Shown in pieces: positions 1 to 7,597 of a stretch of 64,000 bases of DNA (its first letter is position 1; each line of letters opens with the position of its first letter). The notes beneath the pieces are model-generated. The model searched no databases and was not told the DNA's origin. It saw nothing but the letters and a program-made list of their open reading frames with translations. Made by a program: the position numbers and the translations under genes. Source of the stretch: JBCCLJ01 sp039026915 (GTDB lineage Bacteria > Acidobacteriota > Thermoanaerobaculia > Multivoradales > Multivoraceae). The stretch covers positions 10,766 through 74,765 of the forward strand of contig JBCCLJ010000005.1 of NCBI GenBank assembly GCA_039026915.1. Reading direction: 5' to 3'.

Positions 1-1116
1 TACCGCGACCGACTGACCATCGTCAGCAACACCGACTGTCAGCAGGCGGAGGCTCTCGAAGCCGATGAGATCGGCGGCGACCACTACCGCTCGAGCGCCG
101 TCTTCCTGACGCAGAGCCACCCGCGTCAGACGCAGGGTTCCGACGTCCTCGCGGGCACCTCTCTCGACCAGCTCTACGCCGCTCGCTACGGGCAGGAGAC
201 GTCGGTCCCGTCGATGCAGCTGTGTATCGAGAACGTCGATCAGGCCGGCGGTTGCGACTACGGCTACGCCTGCGTGTACTCGGACACGGTGAGCTGGCTG
301 TCGCCGACCGAGCCGCTGCCGATGATCCGCGATCCGCGCGCCGTCTTCGACCGGCTCTTCGGCGTCGGCGGAACTCCCGAGCAGCGCGCCGCGCGCGCCG
401 CGAGCCGTCGCAGCGTGCTCGACTGGATCGTCGACGAGGTCGCTCATCTGCAGCGCGAGGTCGGTGCCGAAGATCGGCTGCGACTCGACCGCTATCTGAC
501 CAATGTGCGCGAACTGGAACGACGCATCCAGAAGGTCGTCGAGCGCAACAGCTCGGGCGAGGCGCGTGCGCTCCCCGAAGCCCCCGCCGGAGTCCCCGAC
601 TCGTTCGGCGAGCACGTGCGGCTCATGTTCGACCTGCAGGTGCTGGCGTTCGCTTCGGACGTCACTCGCGTCTTCTCCTTCAAACTCGGTCGCGATGCTT
701 CGGCTCGCGTCTATCCGGAGAGCGGGATCGACAAGGGCTTTCATCCGCTGTCGCACCACGGCGACAAGCACGAGGTCATCGAAGAGTTCGCCGAGCTGAA
801 CCGCTACCACGTTTCGCACGTTCCGTATCTGCTCGAGCGTCTGGAAGAGGTCACCGAAGGCGATCAGACGCTCCTCGACAAGACGGTCGTGCTCTACGGC
901 TCCCCGATGGGCGATCCCAACCTGCACAATCACCGACGCTGCCCGCTCTTCCTGGCGGGGGGCGGCAACGGTGCTCTCGACGGCGGCGTGCACCTGAAGG
1001 CCGACGACGGTACGCCGATGGCCAACGTCATGCTCGACCTACTGCATCGGCTCGGTCTCGAAGACCTCGACCAGTTCGGCGACAGCAACGGCACCGTGTC
1101 GCTCGCGGCGGGCTGA
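1..1116 (+). CDS. DUF1552 domain protein (5' partial)
   Basis: The reading frame is open from the first base, so the true start lies upstream; 371 codons of the C-terminal part are present. The sequence resembles the DUF1552 family: secreted or periplasmic proteins of unknown function common in Planctomycetes, Acidobacteriota and marine bacteria, usually next to DUF1592/DUF1588 cytochrome-type genes. Typical family traits visible are an RLxLDRYLTNVRELERRI-like helical segment near residues 165-180 and a C-terminal GGGNGALDGGVHL stretch that matches the sulfatase-like fold end of the family. The stop codon overlaps the start of the ankyrin gene by one base (TGATG), so the two are probably translationally coupled. 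No enzymatic role can be assigned. Confidence 0.85.
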   Translation, partial: YRDRLTIVSNTDCQQAEALEADEIGGDHYRSSAVFLTQSHPRQTQGSDVLAGTSLDQLYAARYGQETSVPSMQLCIENVDQAGGCDYGYACVYSDTVSWLSPTEPLPMIRDPRAVFDRLFGVGGTPEQRAARAASRRSVLDWIVDEVAHLQREVGAEDRLRLDRYLTNVRELERRIQKVVERNSSGEARALPEAPAGVPDSFGEHVRLMFDLQVLAFASDVTRVFSFKLGRDASARVYPESGIDKGFHPLSHHGDKHEVIEEFAELNRYHVSHVPYLLERLEEVTEGDQTLLDKTVVLYGSPMGDPNLHNHRRCPLFLAGGGNGALDGGVHLKADDGTPMANVMLDLLHRLGLEDLDQFGDSNGTVSLAAG

Positions 1117-3005
1117 TGCGACGCCTGCGCTGGGTTCTTGCGGTTGCCTTGCTGGCGGTGGTTCCGGGCCTGGCTGCTGCGTCGACGGACACCGTGGTCG
1201 CCGCGGCGCGCGTCGGCGACGAAGCCCGCGTACGCGAGCTCTTGCGCAGCGGTGCCGACGTCGCCGAGCCAGAGGGCGACGGCATGACCGCGCTGCACTG
1301 GGCGGCGCACAATGGCGACGCCACCGTCGCCCGCATGCTCGTCGTCGCGGGCGCGGATCTCGAGGCAGGGACTCGCGTCGGACGCTACCGCCCGCTGCAC
1401 GTGGCGACGCGATCTGGGAGCTCGGACGTGGTCGCGGTACTCATCGAAGCCGGAGCCGACGTCGATGCTGGGACGACGGCGGGCGGCGGTCGTGCGCTGC
1501 ACTTCGCGGCCGAGTCCGGCGATCTCGAGAGTCTGCGCCACCTGCTCGCTGCGGGTGCAGAGATCAACGCGGGCGACGAGGCCTGGATGCAGTCGCCCTT
1601 GCTCTACGCCGCGGCGCGGGGGCGCACAGCCGCCGTTCAGCTCCTGCTCGAAGGCGGCGCCGACATCGAATCGGCGAGTCGCGTCGTCTGGGTTCCCGAG
1701 AAAGCGACGGCGGAGCGTCAGGCGCGACGCAAGCGGGCCCAGAGACGCAGGGCGCTCGCGGCGCTGGAGACGCCGGAGGAGGACGACGCCTCGGGCGACG
1801 CAGCGAAGACGGAACCGGAGAAGCCGGCAGACGCCCCTCGAGAGCCGTCTTCGAAGGACGATCTGACCGAGTCTCCCGACCCTCGCGACGAGCCGGCTCC
1901 CGAACCCGCGTCCGAGAAGGCAGCCGAGACGGAGTCCGAAGTCTCTTCGCTCGAAGACTGGCAGCTCAGCGAGCCTTCCAAGGCCCAGAAGGTCGGCTTC
2001 GCGCCCGGCTACCACGATCTCGTCGGCGGGCACGGTGGCCTGACCGCGCTGCACCTGGCCGCGCGCGAAGGTCACGTCGAAACCGTGCTCGCGCTTCTCG
2101 ATCGCGGCGCGCGCATCGATCGACCGAGCGGCGGCGACCAGACGACGGCTCTGATGTTCGGCGTCATCAACGGCCACTTCGATCTGGCCATGGAGCTTCT
2201 TGGGCGCGGGGCCGATCCGAACGCGCTCACGGCGGCCGGCGCGAGCCCGCTGCACGCGGTCCTCAACACTCAGTGGGCCCCCAAAGCGAGCTATCCGCAG
2301 CCGGGTGCCTATCGACAGCAGGAGACGGACTACCTCGAGCTGATGGAGGCGCTGCTGAAAGCGGGCGCTCGACCCAACGTCCGGCTCAGCAAGCATCTCT
2401 GGTACGTGTCGTACAACTTCGAGCAGCTCGAAGACATGACCGGTGCGACCCCGTTCTGGCGCGCCGCCTACGCGACCGACGTCGAGGCCATGCGCCTGCT
2501 GCACCGCTACGGAGCCGATCCCACGATCCCCACGAGCAAGCTGCCGCCGCGCCGGCGGGTCGATCCGAGCCTCAAGTCCGGCCTCGCCGCCAAGAACGAT
2601 CTCTCGGGGGTGCCGCCGGTCGAGACCGGAGGTCCGCATCTTTCGCCGCTTCATGCAGCCGCGGGCGCGGGCTATGGCGAGCGCTTCTCCGGCCACGCCC
2701 ACCGTCACGTGCCCGACGGTTGGATGCCGGCGGTGCGCTACCTGGTCGAGGAGCTGGGGCTCGATGTCCGCGCCCGCGACCACAAGGCCTTCACGCCGCT
2801 GCACAACGCAGCGGCCCGCGGTGACGACGAGATGGTCCTCTATCTCATCTTTCGCGGTGCCGACGTGCACGCCAAGACGCGCAAAGGGCAGACGACCGCA
2901 GACATGGCCAACGGACCGGTGCAGCGCGTCAGGCCGTACGAGTCGACGCTGGCACTGCTCGAGAGCCTCGGCGTGGTCAACAACGGCAACTGCCTGTCCT
3001 GCTGA
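1116..3005 (+). CDS. secreted ankyrin-repeat protein
   Basis: 629 residues starting with MRRLRWVLAVALL and a cleavable signal peptide ending near residue 22 (LAAAS). Ankyrin repeats follow from about residue 30, with repeated TALHWAAHNGD, PLHVATRSG, ALHFAAESGD and ALHLAAREGH helices, ADLEAG/ADVDAG loops, and two more repeats at the C-terminus near 545-610. A charged, Glu/Ala/Pro-rich linker of roughly 110 residues (about 205-310) splits the repeat array. The family mediates protein-protein contacts; here export is predicted, so the partner is extracytoplasmic. The start at 1116 overlaps the stop of the DUF1552 gene, and the same DUF1552-ankyrin order is known in other bacteria, which suggests one functional unit with the DUF1552 protein. 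Confidence 0.87.
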   Translation: MRRLRWVLAVALLAVVPGLAAASTDTVVAAARVGDEARVRELLRSGADVAEPEGDGMTALHWAAHNGDATVARMLVVAGADLEAGTRVGRYRPLHVATRSGSSDVVAVLIEAGADVDAGTTAGGGRALHFAAESGDLESLRHLLAAGAEINAGDEAWMQSPLLYAAARGRTAAVQLLLEGGADIESASRVVWVPEKATAERQARRKRAQRRRALAALETPEEDDASGDAAKTEPEKPADAPREPSSKDDLTESPDPRDEPAPEPASEKAAETESEVSSLEDWQLSEPSKAQKVGFAPGYHDLVGGHGGLTALHLAAREGHVETVLALLDRGARIDRPSGGDQTTALMFGVINGHFDLAMELLGRGADPNALTAAGASPLHAVLNTQWAPKASYPQPGAYRQQETDYLELMEALLKAGARPNVRLSKHLWYVSYNFEQLEDMTGATPFWRAAYATDVEAMRLLHRYGADPTIPTSKLPPRRRVDPSLKSGLAAKNDLSGVPPVETGGPHLSPLHAAAGAGYGERFSGHAHRHVPDGWMPAVRYLVEELGLDVRARDHKAFTPLHNAAARGDDEMVLYLIFRGADVHAKTRKGQTTADMANGPVQRVRPYESTLALLESLGVVNNGNCLSC

Positions 3006-3142
3006 AGCTCGCGGCGTCGGCGACAGGGCGAGCCGATCGACGATCGTCCGGCTGCGGGCTCGAAGTCGAGTGCTCGGGGACGAGGCGACAGAAGGCGAAG
3101 AGGCAAAGGAAATAGCAGGCGGCCGACGAGCGTCTAGCCTCT

Positions 3143-5341
3143 GTGATCCCCGAAATCCCGTTGCGGTGGTGGGCGCCGGTCGCCGTCCTCGTCGGCACGC
3201 TCGCGCCGACCTTCGCTCAGCCGCCCGCCGAGCGCCCGGCCCTCCGCGCCCGCGGTCTCGAGACTCCTCCCGTGATCGACGGGCAGGTGCTCGAGGATCC
3301 GGTTTGGTCCGGCGTCGATGCCGCGACCGACTTCTGGCAGGTCGAGCCTCTCGAGGGCGACGCCTCGGAACGCACGGAGGTTCGCATCGCCTTCACCGAA
3401 GAGCACCTCTATGTCGGGGTCGTCTGCTTCGACACGGAGCCCGATCGGCTCGTGATCGGCGATACGCGCCGCGACTCCCGGCTCGGCGAGTCCGACAGCG
3501 TGCGGCTGATCTTCGACACCTTTCGCGACGGTCAGAACGGCTTTCTCTTCGGCACCAACGCGGCCGGCATCGAGTACGACGCGCAGATCACCGAGCAGGG
3601 CGGCCAGCGCAGCCGGAGAGGACCTCCCTCGGGGTTCAACCTCGACTGGAACACTGCCTGGCAGGTCGAAGCCCTGGTGGGTGACTTCGGCTGGAGCGCG
3701 GAGTTCGCGATCCCGTTTCGTTCGCTGCGCTATCCGGGCGGTCGCGAGCAGATCTGGGGCTTCAACGTCGAGCGGGTGATCGGTCGCAAGCTCGAGCGTT
3801 CGTACTGGGCCTCGATGGATCGGCGCTGGCGCATCTCCCGTGTCTCCGAGGCGGGACGTCTGTTCGGCTTGGCCGTGCCGAAGCAGCGCAACCTCAACGT
3901 CACGCCCTACGTGCTCGGCTCGGGGCGCAGCGTCGATGAAGAGGACGACTCCGAGGTCGATTTCGGTGTCGACGTGAAGTACGGCGTCACGCCTTCGCTG
4001 ATCCTCGACGTCACCTACAACACCGACTTCGCCCAGGTCGAAGCGGACGACCAGCAGGTCAACCTGAATCGCTTCAACCTCTTCTTCCCGGAGAAGAGAC
4101 CGTTCTTTCTCGAGAACGCCGGGCTCTTCTCCGTCGGCAGTCCGGGCGAGCTGCAGCTCTTCTTCAGCCGCCGCATCGGCATCCAGGACGGCCGGCAGGT
4201 GCCGATCCTCGGCGGTGCGCGGCTGTCGGGCCGCGCCGCGGGGCTCAACGTGGGCTTTCTCAACATGCAGAGCGAGGAGGCGCGCGACGAGGATGGAGAG
4301 GTGCTGCCGGCAGCGAACTTCTCGGTTGCGCGGGCCGTCAAGGAGCTGCCCAACCGTTCGGCGGTCGGTGTCATGGCGGTGCACCGCCAGGAGACCGGCT
4401 CGTCAGCGGACGGCGACGCACGCAACACGGCCTACGCCGTCGACGGCCGCTGGGGCATCGGTCGGAACCTCGATCTCCAGGCGTACGCAGCCGGCTCGTC
4501 GACGCCCGACATCGAGGACGATGAGTATGCCTTCTCGCTGAGCGCCAACTACTCGTCGAGGCGCTGGCGCGCCGGCGTCGGCTATACCGAGGTCGGCGAG
4601 GGTTTCAATCCCGAGGCGGGCTTCTTGAGCCGGACGGCCTATCGCCGGCCCTCCTTCTTCGTGCAGCGCACCGTTCGTCCCAAGGACAAGTTCGGCATCC
4701 TCGAGATCCGGCCTCGCATCTTCCTGGTCACCTTCGAGGACTTCGACGGCTTCGAAGAGACGACCTTCCTCTCGGTCGGCGGCGACATCGAGTGGCAGAA
4801 CGGTTTTCAAATCAGCGCTTCGACCGGCCGCAACACGGAGGGCGTGAAGGAGGCCTTCGATCTGACCGACAACGTCACCATTCAGCCGGGCACCTACGAG
4901 GTCACAGACAGCCGGGTCTCGATCGAAACGACACGCGCTCGGGCGATCAGCGTGCGCGGGACCCTGCGCCACGGCGGCTTCTTCAACGGTGAGCGCGACG
5001 GCCTCAACGTCGACGTCCTGCTGCGAGCCGGCGAGCGGCTGACGTCGTCGATCGGCTGGTCCGTCAACGAGCTCGACTTCGGCAGCGAGGTGTCGAGCAC
5101 GAACCTCGGTAGCCTCAGGGCGACCTACTCGTTCACCAACAACCTGTTCCTCGAGGCCCTGATCCAGTACAACGACGTCGCCGATCTCGTCTCCAGCAAC
5201 CTGCGCTTCTCGTGGCTGCAGAGGTCGAACACCGGCCTCTTCGTGGTCTACAACGACAATCGCGGCATCGGCGCAGAGGGAGCACCCCCGGATCGCTCGG
5301 TGATCGTGAAGTTCTCGAAGTTCTTCGACGTGTTCGACTGA
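3143..5341 (+). CDS. carbohydrate-binding family 9-like / DUF5916 outer-membrane-type protein
   Basis: 732 residues from a GTG start with an N-terminal signal peptide (cleavage after TFAQ near residue 27). Residues about 40-210 look like a CBM9-type beta-sandwich (VIDGQVLEDPVW, then EVRIAFTEEHLYVGV), and the remainder matches DUF5916, which is rich in alternating beta strands ending in a strand with Phe (VIVKFSKFFDVFD) as in an outer-membrane beta-barrel. The combination is common in Bacteroidota and Acidobacteriota and is usually found near secreted peptidases; its function is unknown. The EKRPFFLENAGLF signature is typical of DUF5916. The multiheme cytochrome gene follows 11 bases downstream with a good ribosome-binding site, so the two probably form an operon. 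Confidence 0.85.
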   Translation: MIPEIPLRWWAPVAVLVGTLAPTFAQPPAERPALRARGLETPPVIDGQVLEDPVWSGVDAATDFWQVEPLEGDASERTEVRIAFTEEHLYVGVVCFDTEPDRLVIGDTRRDSRLGESDSVRLIFDTFRDGQNGFLFGTNAAGIEYDAQITEQGGQRSRRGPPSGFNLDWNTAWQVEALVGDFGWSAEFAIPFRSLRYPGGREQIWGFNVERVIGRKLERSYWASMDRRWRISRVSEAGRLFGLAVPKQRNLNVTPYVLGSGRSVDEEDDSEVDFGVDVKYGVTPSLILDVTYNTDFAQVEADDQQVNLNRFNLFFPEKRPFFLENAGLFSVGSPGELQLFFSRRIGIQDGRQVPILGGARLSGRAAGLNVGFLNMQSEEARDEDGEVLPAANFSVARAVKELPNRSAVGVMAVHRQETGSSADGDARNTAYAVDGRWGIGRNLDLQAYAAGSSTPDIEDDEYAFSLSANYSSRRWRAGVGYTEVGEGFNPEAGFLSRTAYRRPSFFVQRTVRPKDKFGILEIRPRIFLVTFEDFDGFEETTFLSVGGDIEWQNGFQISASTGRNTEGVKEAFDLTDNVTIQPGTYEVTDSRVSIETTRARAISVRGTLRHGGFFNGERDGLNVDVLLRAGERLTSSIGWSVNELDFGSEVSSTNLGSLRATYSFTNNLFLEALIQYNDVADLVSSNLRFSWLQRSNTGLFVVYNDNRGIGAEGAPPDRSVIVKFSKFFDVFD

Positions 5342-5352
5342 GGAGATCGACG

Positions 5353-6105
5353 ATGAGATGGCTTGCGACCCTCGCTCTTCTGGCCATCGCGGTCTTCGCG
5401 CCGGAGGCCGCGAAGGCCCAGAATCGCTGCTACAACTGTCATCTCGCCCAGCAGCGTGAGGAAGACGCCGATCACCTGCGGGACTGGCGCGATTCGGTCC
5501 ACGACCGCGCCGGCGTCGGCTGTGAGGACTGCCACGGCGGTGACGCCGGCACGCTGGTCCAGCTTCGGGCACATCGCGGCGTGCTGCACAGCCTCCTCAG
5601 GAAGTCACCGACACACTGGAAGAACCTGCCGTCGACCTGCGGTGGCTGCCACGAGACGCTCTTCGCCGCGGCACAGCGAAGCGCTCACTGGGCGCTCTTC
5701 TCCGAAGGAGAGCGGCGCGCTCCGTCGTGTGCGACCTGCCACGGACCCCTCGCCGTCGCGGGTCTCGGGTCGGGCGGTCTGAGCGGGCAGTGCTCGACCT
5801 GCCATGAAGCGGATTCCGAAGTTGGCCGCCAGATGGGGCGCAGGAGCTATCTCGCCAGAATTCGGGAGGTGCGGGCTGTCGTGCAGCGCGTCGGGCGTCG
5901 TGTCCTGCAGATCCGCGATCCCGGCGTGCGGCACGACGCGGGGGCCGTCTACTTCGACGGCCAGCAGACCTGGGAGGAGGCGATGGAAGAAGCCCACGCC
6001 TTCGAGCTGACCGAGATGCTGGAGTCGCTCGATCGAGCGGAGGATCGACTGCTGGAGCTCGAGTCGGCGCTCGCTGAAATGAACGAAGAACAGCGCGAGC
6101 GCTGA
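5353..6105 (+). CDS. periplasmic five-heme cytochrome c
   Basis: 250 residues starting at the ATG preceded by AGGAGA; a signal peptide covers about residues 1-22. Five CxxCH heme c sites are visible: CYNCH at 26-30, CEDCH at 57-61, CGGCH at 96-100, CATCH at 126-130 and CSTCH at 147-151. Extra histidines (for example H50, H74, H79, H112) could be distal heme ligands. The C-terminal third has no heme site and ends in a Glu-rich helix likely to be coiled coil (about 205-250). This is an electron-transfer protein of the multiheme class seen in nitrite and tetrathionate reductase partners, but no catalytic subunit lies nearby. It follows the DUF5916 gene by 11 bases. Confidence 0.85.
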   Translation: MRWLATLALLAIAVFAPEAAKAQNRCYNCHLAQQREEDADHLRDWRDSVHDRAGVGCEDCHGGDAGTLVQLRAHRGVLHSLLRKSPTHWKNLPSTCGGCHETLFAAAQRSAHWALFSEGERRAPSCATCHGPLAVAGLGSGGLSGQCSTCHEADSEVGRQMGRRSYLARIREVRAVVQRVGRRVLQIRDPGVRHDAGAVYFDGQQTWEEAMEEAHAFELTEMLESLDRAEDRLLELESALAEMNEEQRER

Positions 6106-6130
6106 CCGTTCGTACACCCCAACAAACGAA

Positions 6131-6160
6131 GGCCGTCCGAGACACGTGTCTCGAACGGCC
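6131..6160 (-). terminator. hairpin terminator between convergent cytochrome and glutamine synthetase genes
   Basis: GGCCGT pairs with ACGGCC, continuing after one mismatch with CGAGACA against TGTCTCG around a two-base tip. Read on the minus strand the hairpin is followed by a T-rich stretch (TTCGTTTGTT), so it should end transcription of the glutamine synthetase gene; it may also stop the cytochrome transcript from the other side. Confidence 0.7.
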
Positions 6161-6195
6161 CACGCGGTGTTTGACGGGCGAAGTGACGTGAAGTC

Positions 6196-7209
6196 TTAGA
6201 GCGCTTCCTTCGTGGTTTTCACGATGGCGGCCGCGACCTTGTAGGGGTCGGCGTTGGAAGCCGGGCGGCGGTCTTCGAGGCGACCCTTCCAGCCGTCTTC
6301 GATGGTGCCGACCGGAATGCGGATCGAAGCACCACGATCCGAGACGCCGTAGCTGAACTTGTCGATCGACTGGGTCTCGTGCTCACCGGTGAGGCGCTGG
6401 TCGTTGTCGGCGCCGTAGACGGTGATGTGGCGCTCGATGTTCTTGCCGAACTCTTCGCAGATCGTGGTGAAGAGCTCCTCGTTACCGGCGTCGCGCATGG
6501 CGCCGTTGGAGAAGTTGGCGTGCATGCCGGAGCCGTTCCAGTCGGTGGCGCCGAGCGGCTTCGGATGGTAGTTGATGCCGAGCCCGTAGGACTCGCCGAC
6601 GCGCTCGAGCAGGTAGCGTGCGACCCAGGTCTCGTCGCCGGCGCGGGCAGCGCCCTTGGCGAAGACCTGGAACTCCCACTGGCCCGTGGCGACCTCGCCG
6701 TTGATGCCTTCGACGTTGATGCCGGCCTCGAGGCAGATGTCGAGGTGCTCTTCGACGAGGTCACGGCCGAAGGCGTTCTTGGCGCCGACCGAGCAGTAGT
6801 AGGGCCCCTGCGGCGGGGGATAGCCGCCGCCCGGAGGGAAGCCGGGAGGGTTGTCGATCGCGGGATCCCACAGGAAGTACTCCTGCTCGAAGCCAAACCA
6901 GAAGTCGTCGTCGTCGTCCTCGATCGTGGCGCGGCCGTTGGATTCGTGCGGCGTGCCGTCGGCGTTGAGGACCTCGGTCATGACGAGGTAGCCGTTCTTG
7001 CGGCAGGGGTCCGGAAAGATCGCGACCGGCTTCAGCAGGCAGTCGGAGGAGCTGCCGTCGGCCTGCTCGGTGGAGCTGCCGTCGAAAGACCACATCGGGC
7101 AGTCTTCGAGCTTGCCGCTGAAGTCGCGTTCGATACGGGTCTTGCCGCGCAGGCTCTGCGTCGGCTTGTAGCCGTCGAGCCAGATGTATTCGAGTTTGGA
7201 CTTGCTCAT
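6196..7209 (-). CDS. glnII: glutamine synthetase, type II (eukaryotic-like)
   Basis: 337 residues. It makes glutamine from glutamate, ammonia and ATP in the cytosol. Short length and sequence place it in GSII, the octa/decameric eukaryotic-type enzyme also found in rhizobia and actinomycetes, not the 470-residue GSI. Visible family motifs are LEYIWLDGYKPTQSLRGKTR at the N-terminus, WSFDGSST, FGFEQEYFLWD (metal-binding Glu), GINGEVATGQWEFQ, LGINYHPKPLGATDWNGSG and NDQRLTGEHET, with the C-terminal SIRIPVG and RRPASNADPY signatures. I chose the ATG at 7209 because AGGAGA lies 7 bases upstream; a TTG one codon earlier is less likely. The gene has its own sigma-54 type promoter and a downstream hairpin, so it is probably monocistronic and nitrogen-controlled. 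Confidence 0.95.
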   Translation of the reverse strand: MSKSKLEYIWLDGYKPTQSLRGKTRIERDFSGKLEDCPMWSFDGSSTEQADGSSSDCLLKPVAIFPDPCRKNGYLVMTEVLNADGTPHESNGRATIEDDDDDFWFGFEQEYFLWDPAIDNPPGFPPGGGYPPPQGPYYCSVGAKNAFGRDLVEEHLDICLEAGINVEGINGEVATGQWEFQVFAKGAARAGDETWVARYLLERVGESYGLGINYHPKPLGATDWNGSGMHANFSNGAMRDAGNEELFTTICEEFGKNIERHITVYGADNDQRLTGEHETQSIDKFSYGVSDRGASIRIPVGTIEDGWKGRLEDRRPASNADPYKVAAAIVKTTKEAL

Positions 7210-7597
7210 CAAAATCTCCTGAATGGGATAAGGATTCTCGGGGGTTCAGGCGCTTCGCCCTCGGGACCGCGCACGGATGCACGGCCGAGACTTCCGCGGA
7301 CAAGGACGTTTTCGTCGAGAGTTCGCAACTGCTGTGCCAGTTGACCTTCGGCCGCGTTGGTGCCCGGTATCGCTGATTTCGCGGGAGTTTTTGCGAAGTG
7401 CCGCGGACCACGGATCCGGTGCGATGGAACACTTTTGTCGCCTGCCCTCTGAAGGAGGTTGCCCTAGAGGGTGTTCCTCAACGGAACTCGCGCAGAATGT
7501 GAGTGTTAGGGGTTTTTTCGGCGAATACAACAAATTTGTCGGAGAATCACCGTTGGGGCACGAAAATGTACAGATTTTCGAGGTGCCTCGAGCGGCG
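7210..7597. other. 388-bp intergenic region upstream of glnII, with an interrupted stem
   Basis: The stretch separates the PepSY gene end from the glnII start and is more AT-rich than its surroundings. It holds the sigma-54 type promoter (7324-7339). Further upstream, 7426-7432 (GGAACAC) and 7446-7450 (CCTCT) pair perfectly with the contiguous 7466-7477 (AGAGG-GTGTTCC), leaving a 13-base bulge. A 10-bp palindrome ACAAATTTGT lies at 7530-7539. These sit roughly 110-230 bases before the predicted transcript start, where enhancer-binding sites for an RpoN activator would be expected. I see no credible coding sequence here. Confidence 0.45.
7324..7339 (-). promoter_or_regulatory. sigma-54 (RpoN) type -24/-12 promoter for glnII
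   Basis: On the minus strand the site reads TGGCAC, five bases, then TTGC, preceded by C, matching the RpoN consensus YTGGCAC-N5-TTGC. The invariant GG and GC are separated by the required 10 bases. It predicts a transcript start near 7313 and a leader of about 100 bases before the ATG at 7209. RpoN/NtrC control of glnII is established in rhizobia, which fits. No convincing full NtrC dyad was recognised upstream. Confidence 0.72.

Noticed and set aside
930..2870. Long open frame on the minus strand
   Set aside because: It is the antisense of the DUF1552 and ankyrin genes; its composition is Arg/Val-rich, typical of shadow frames in GC-rich DNA.
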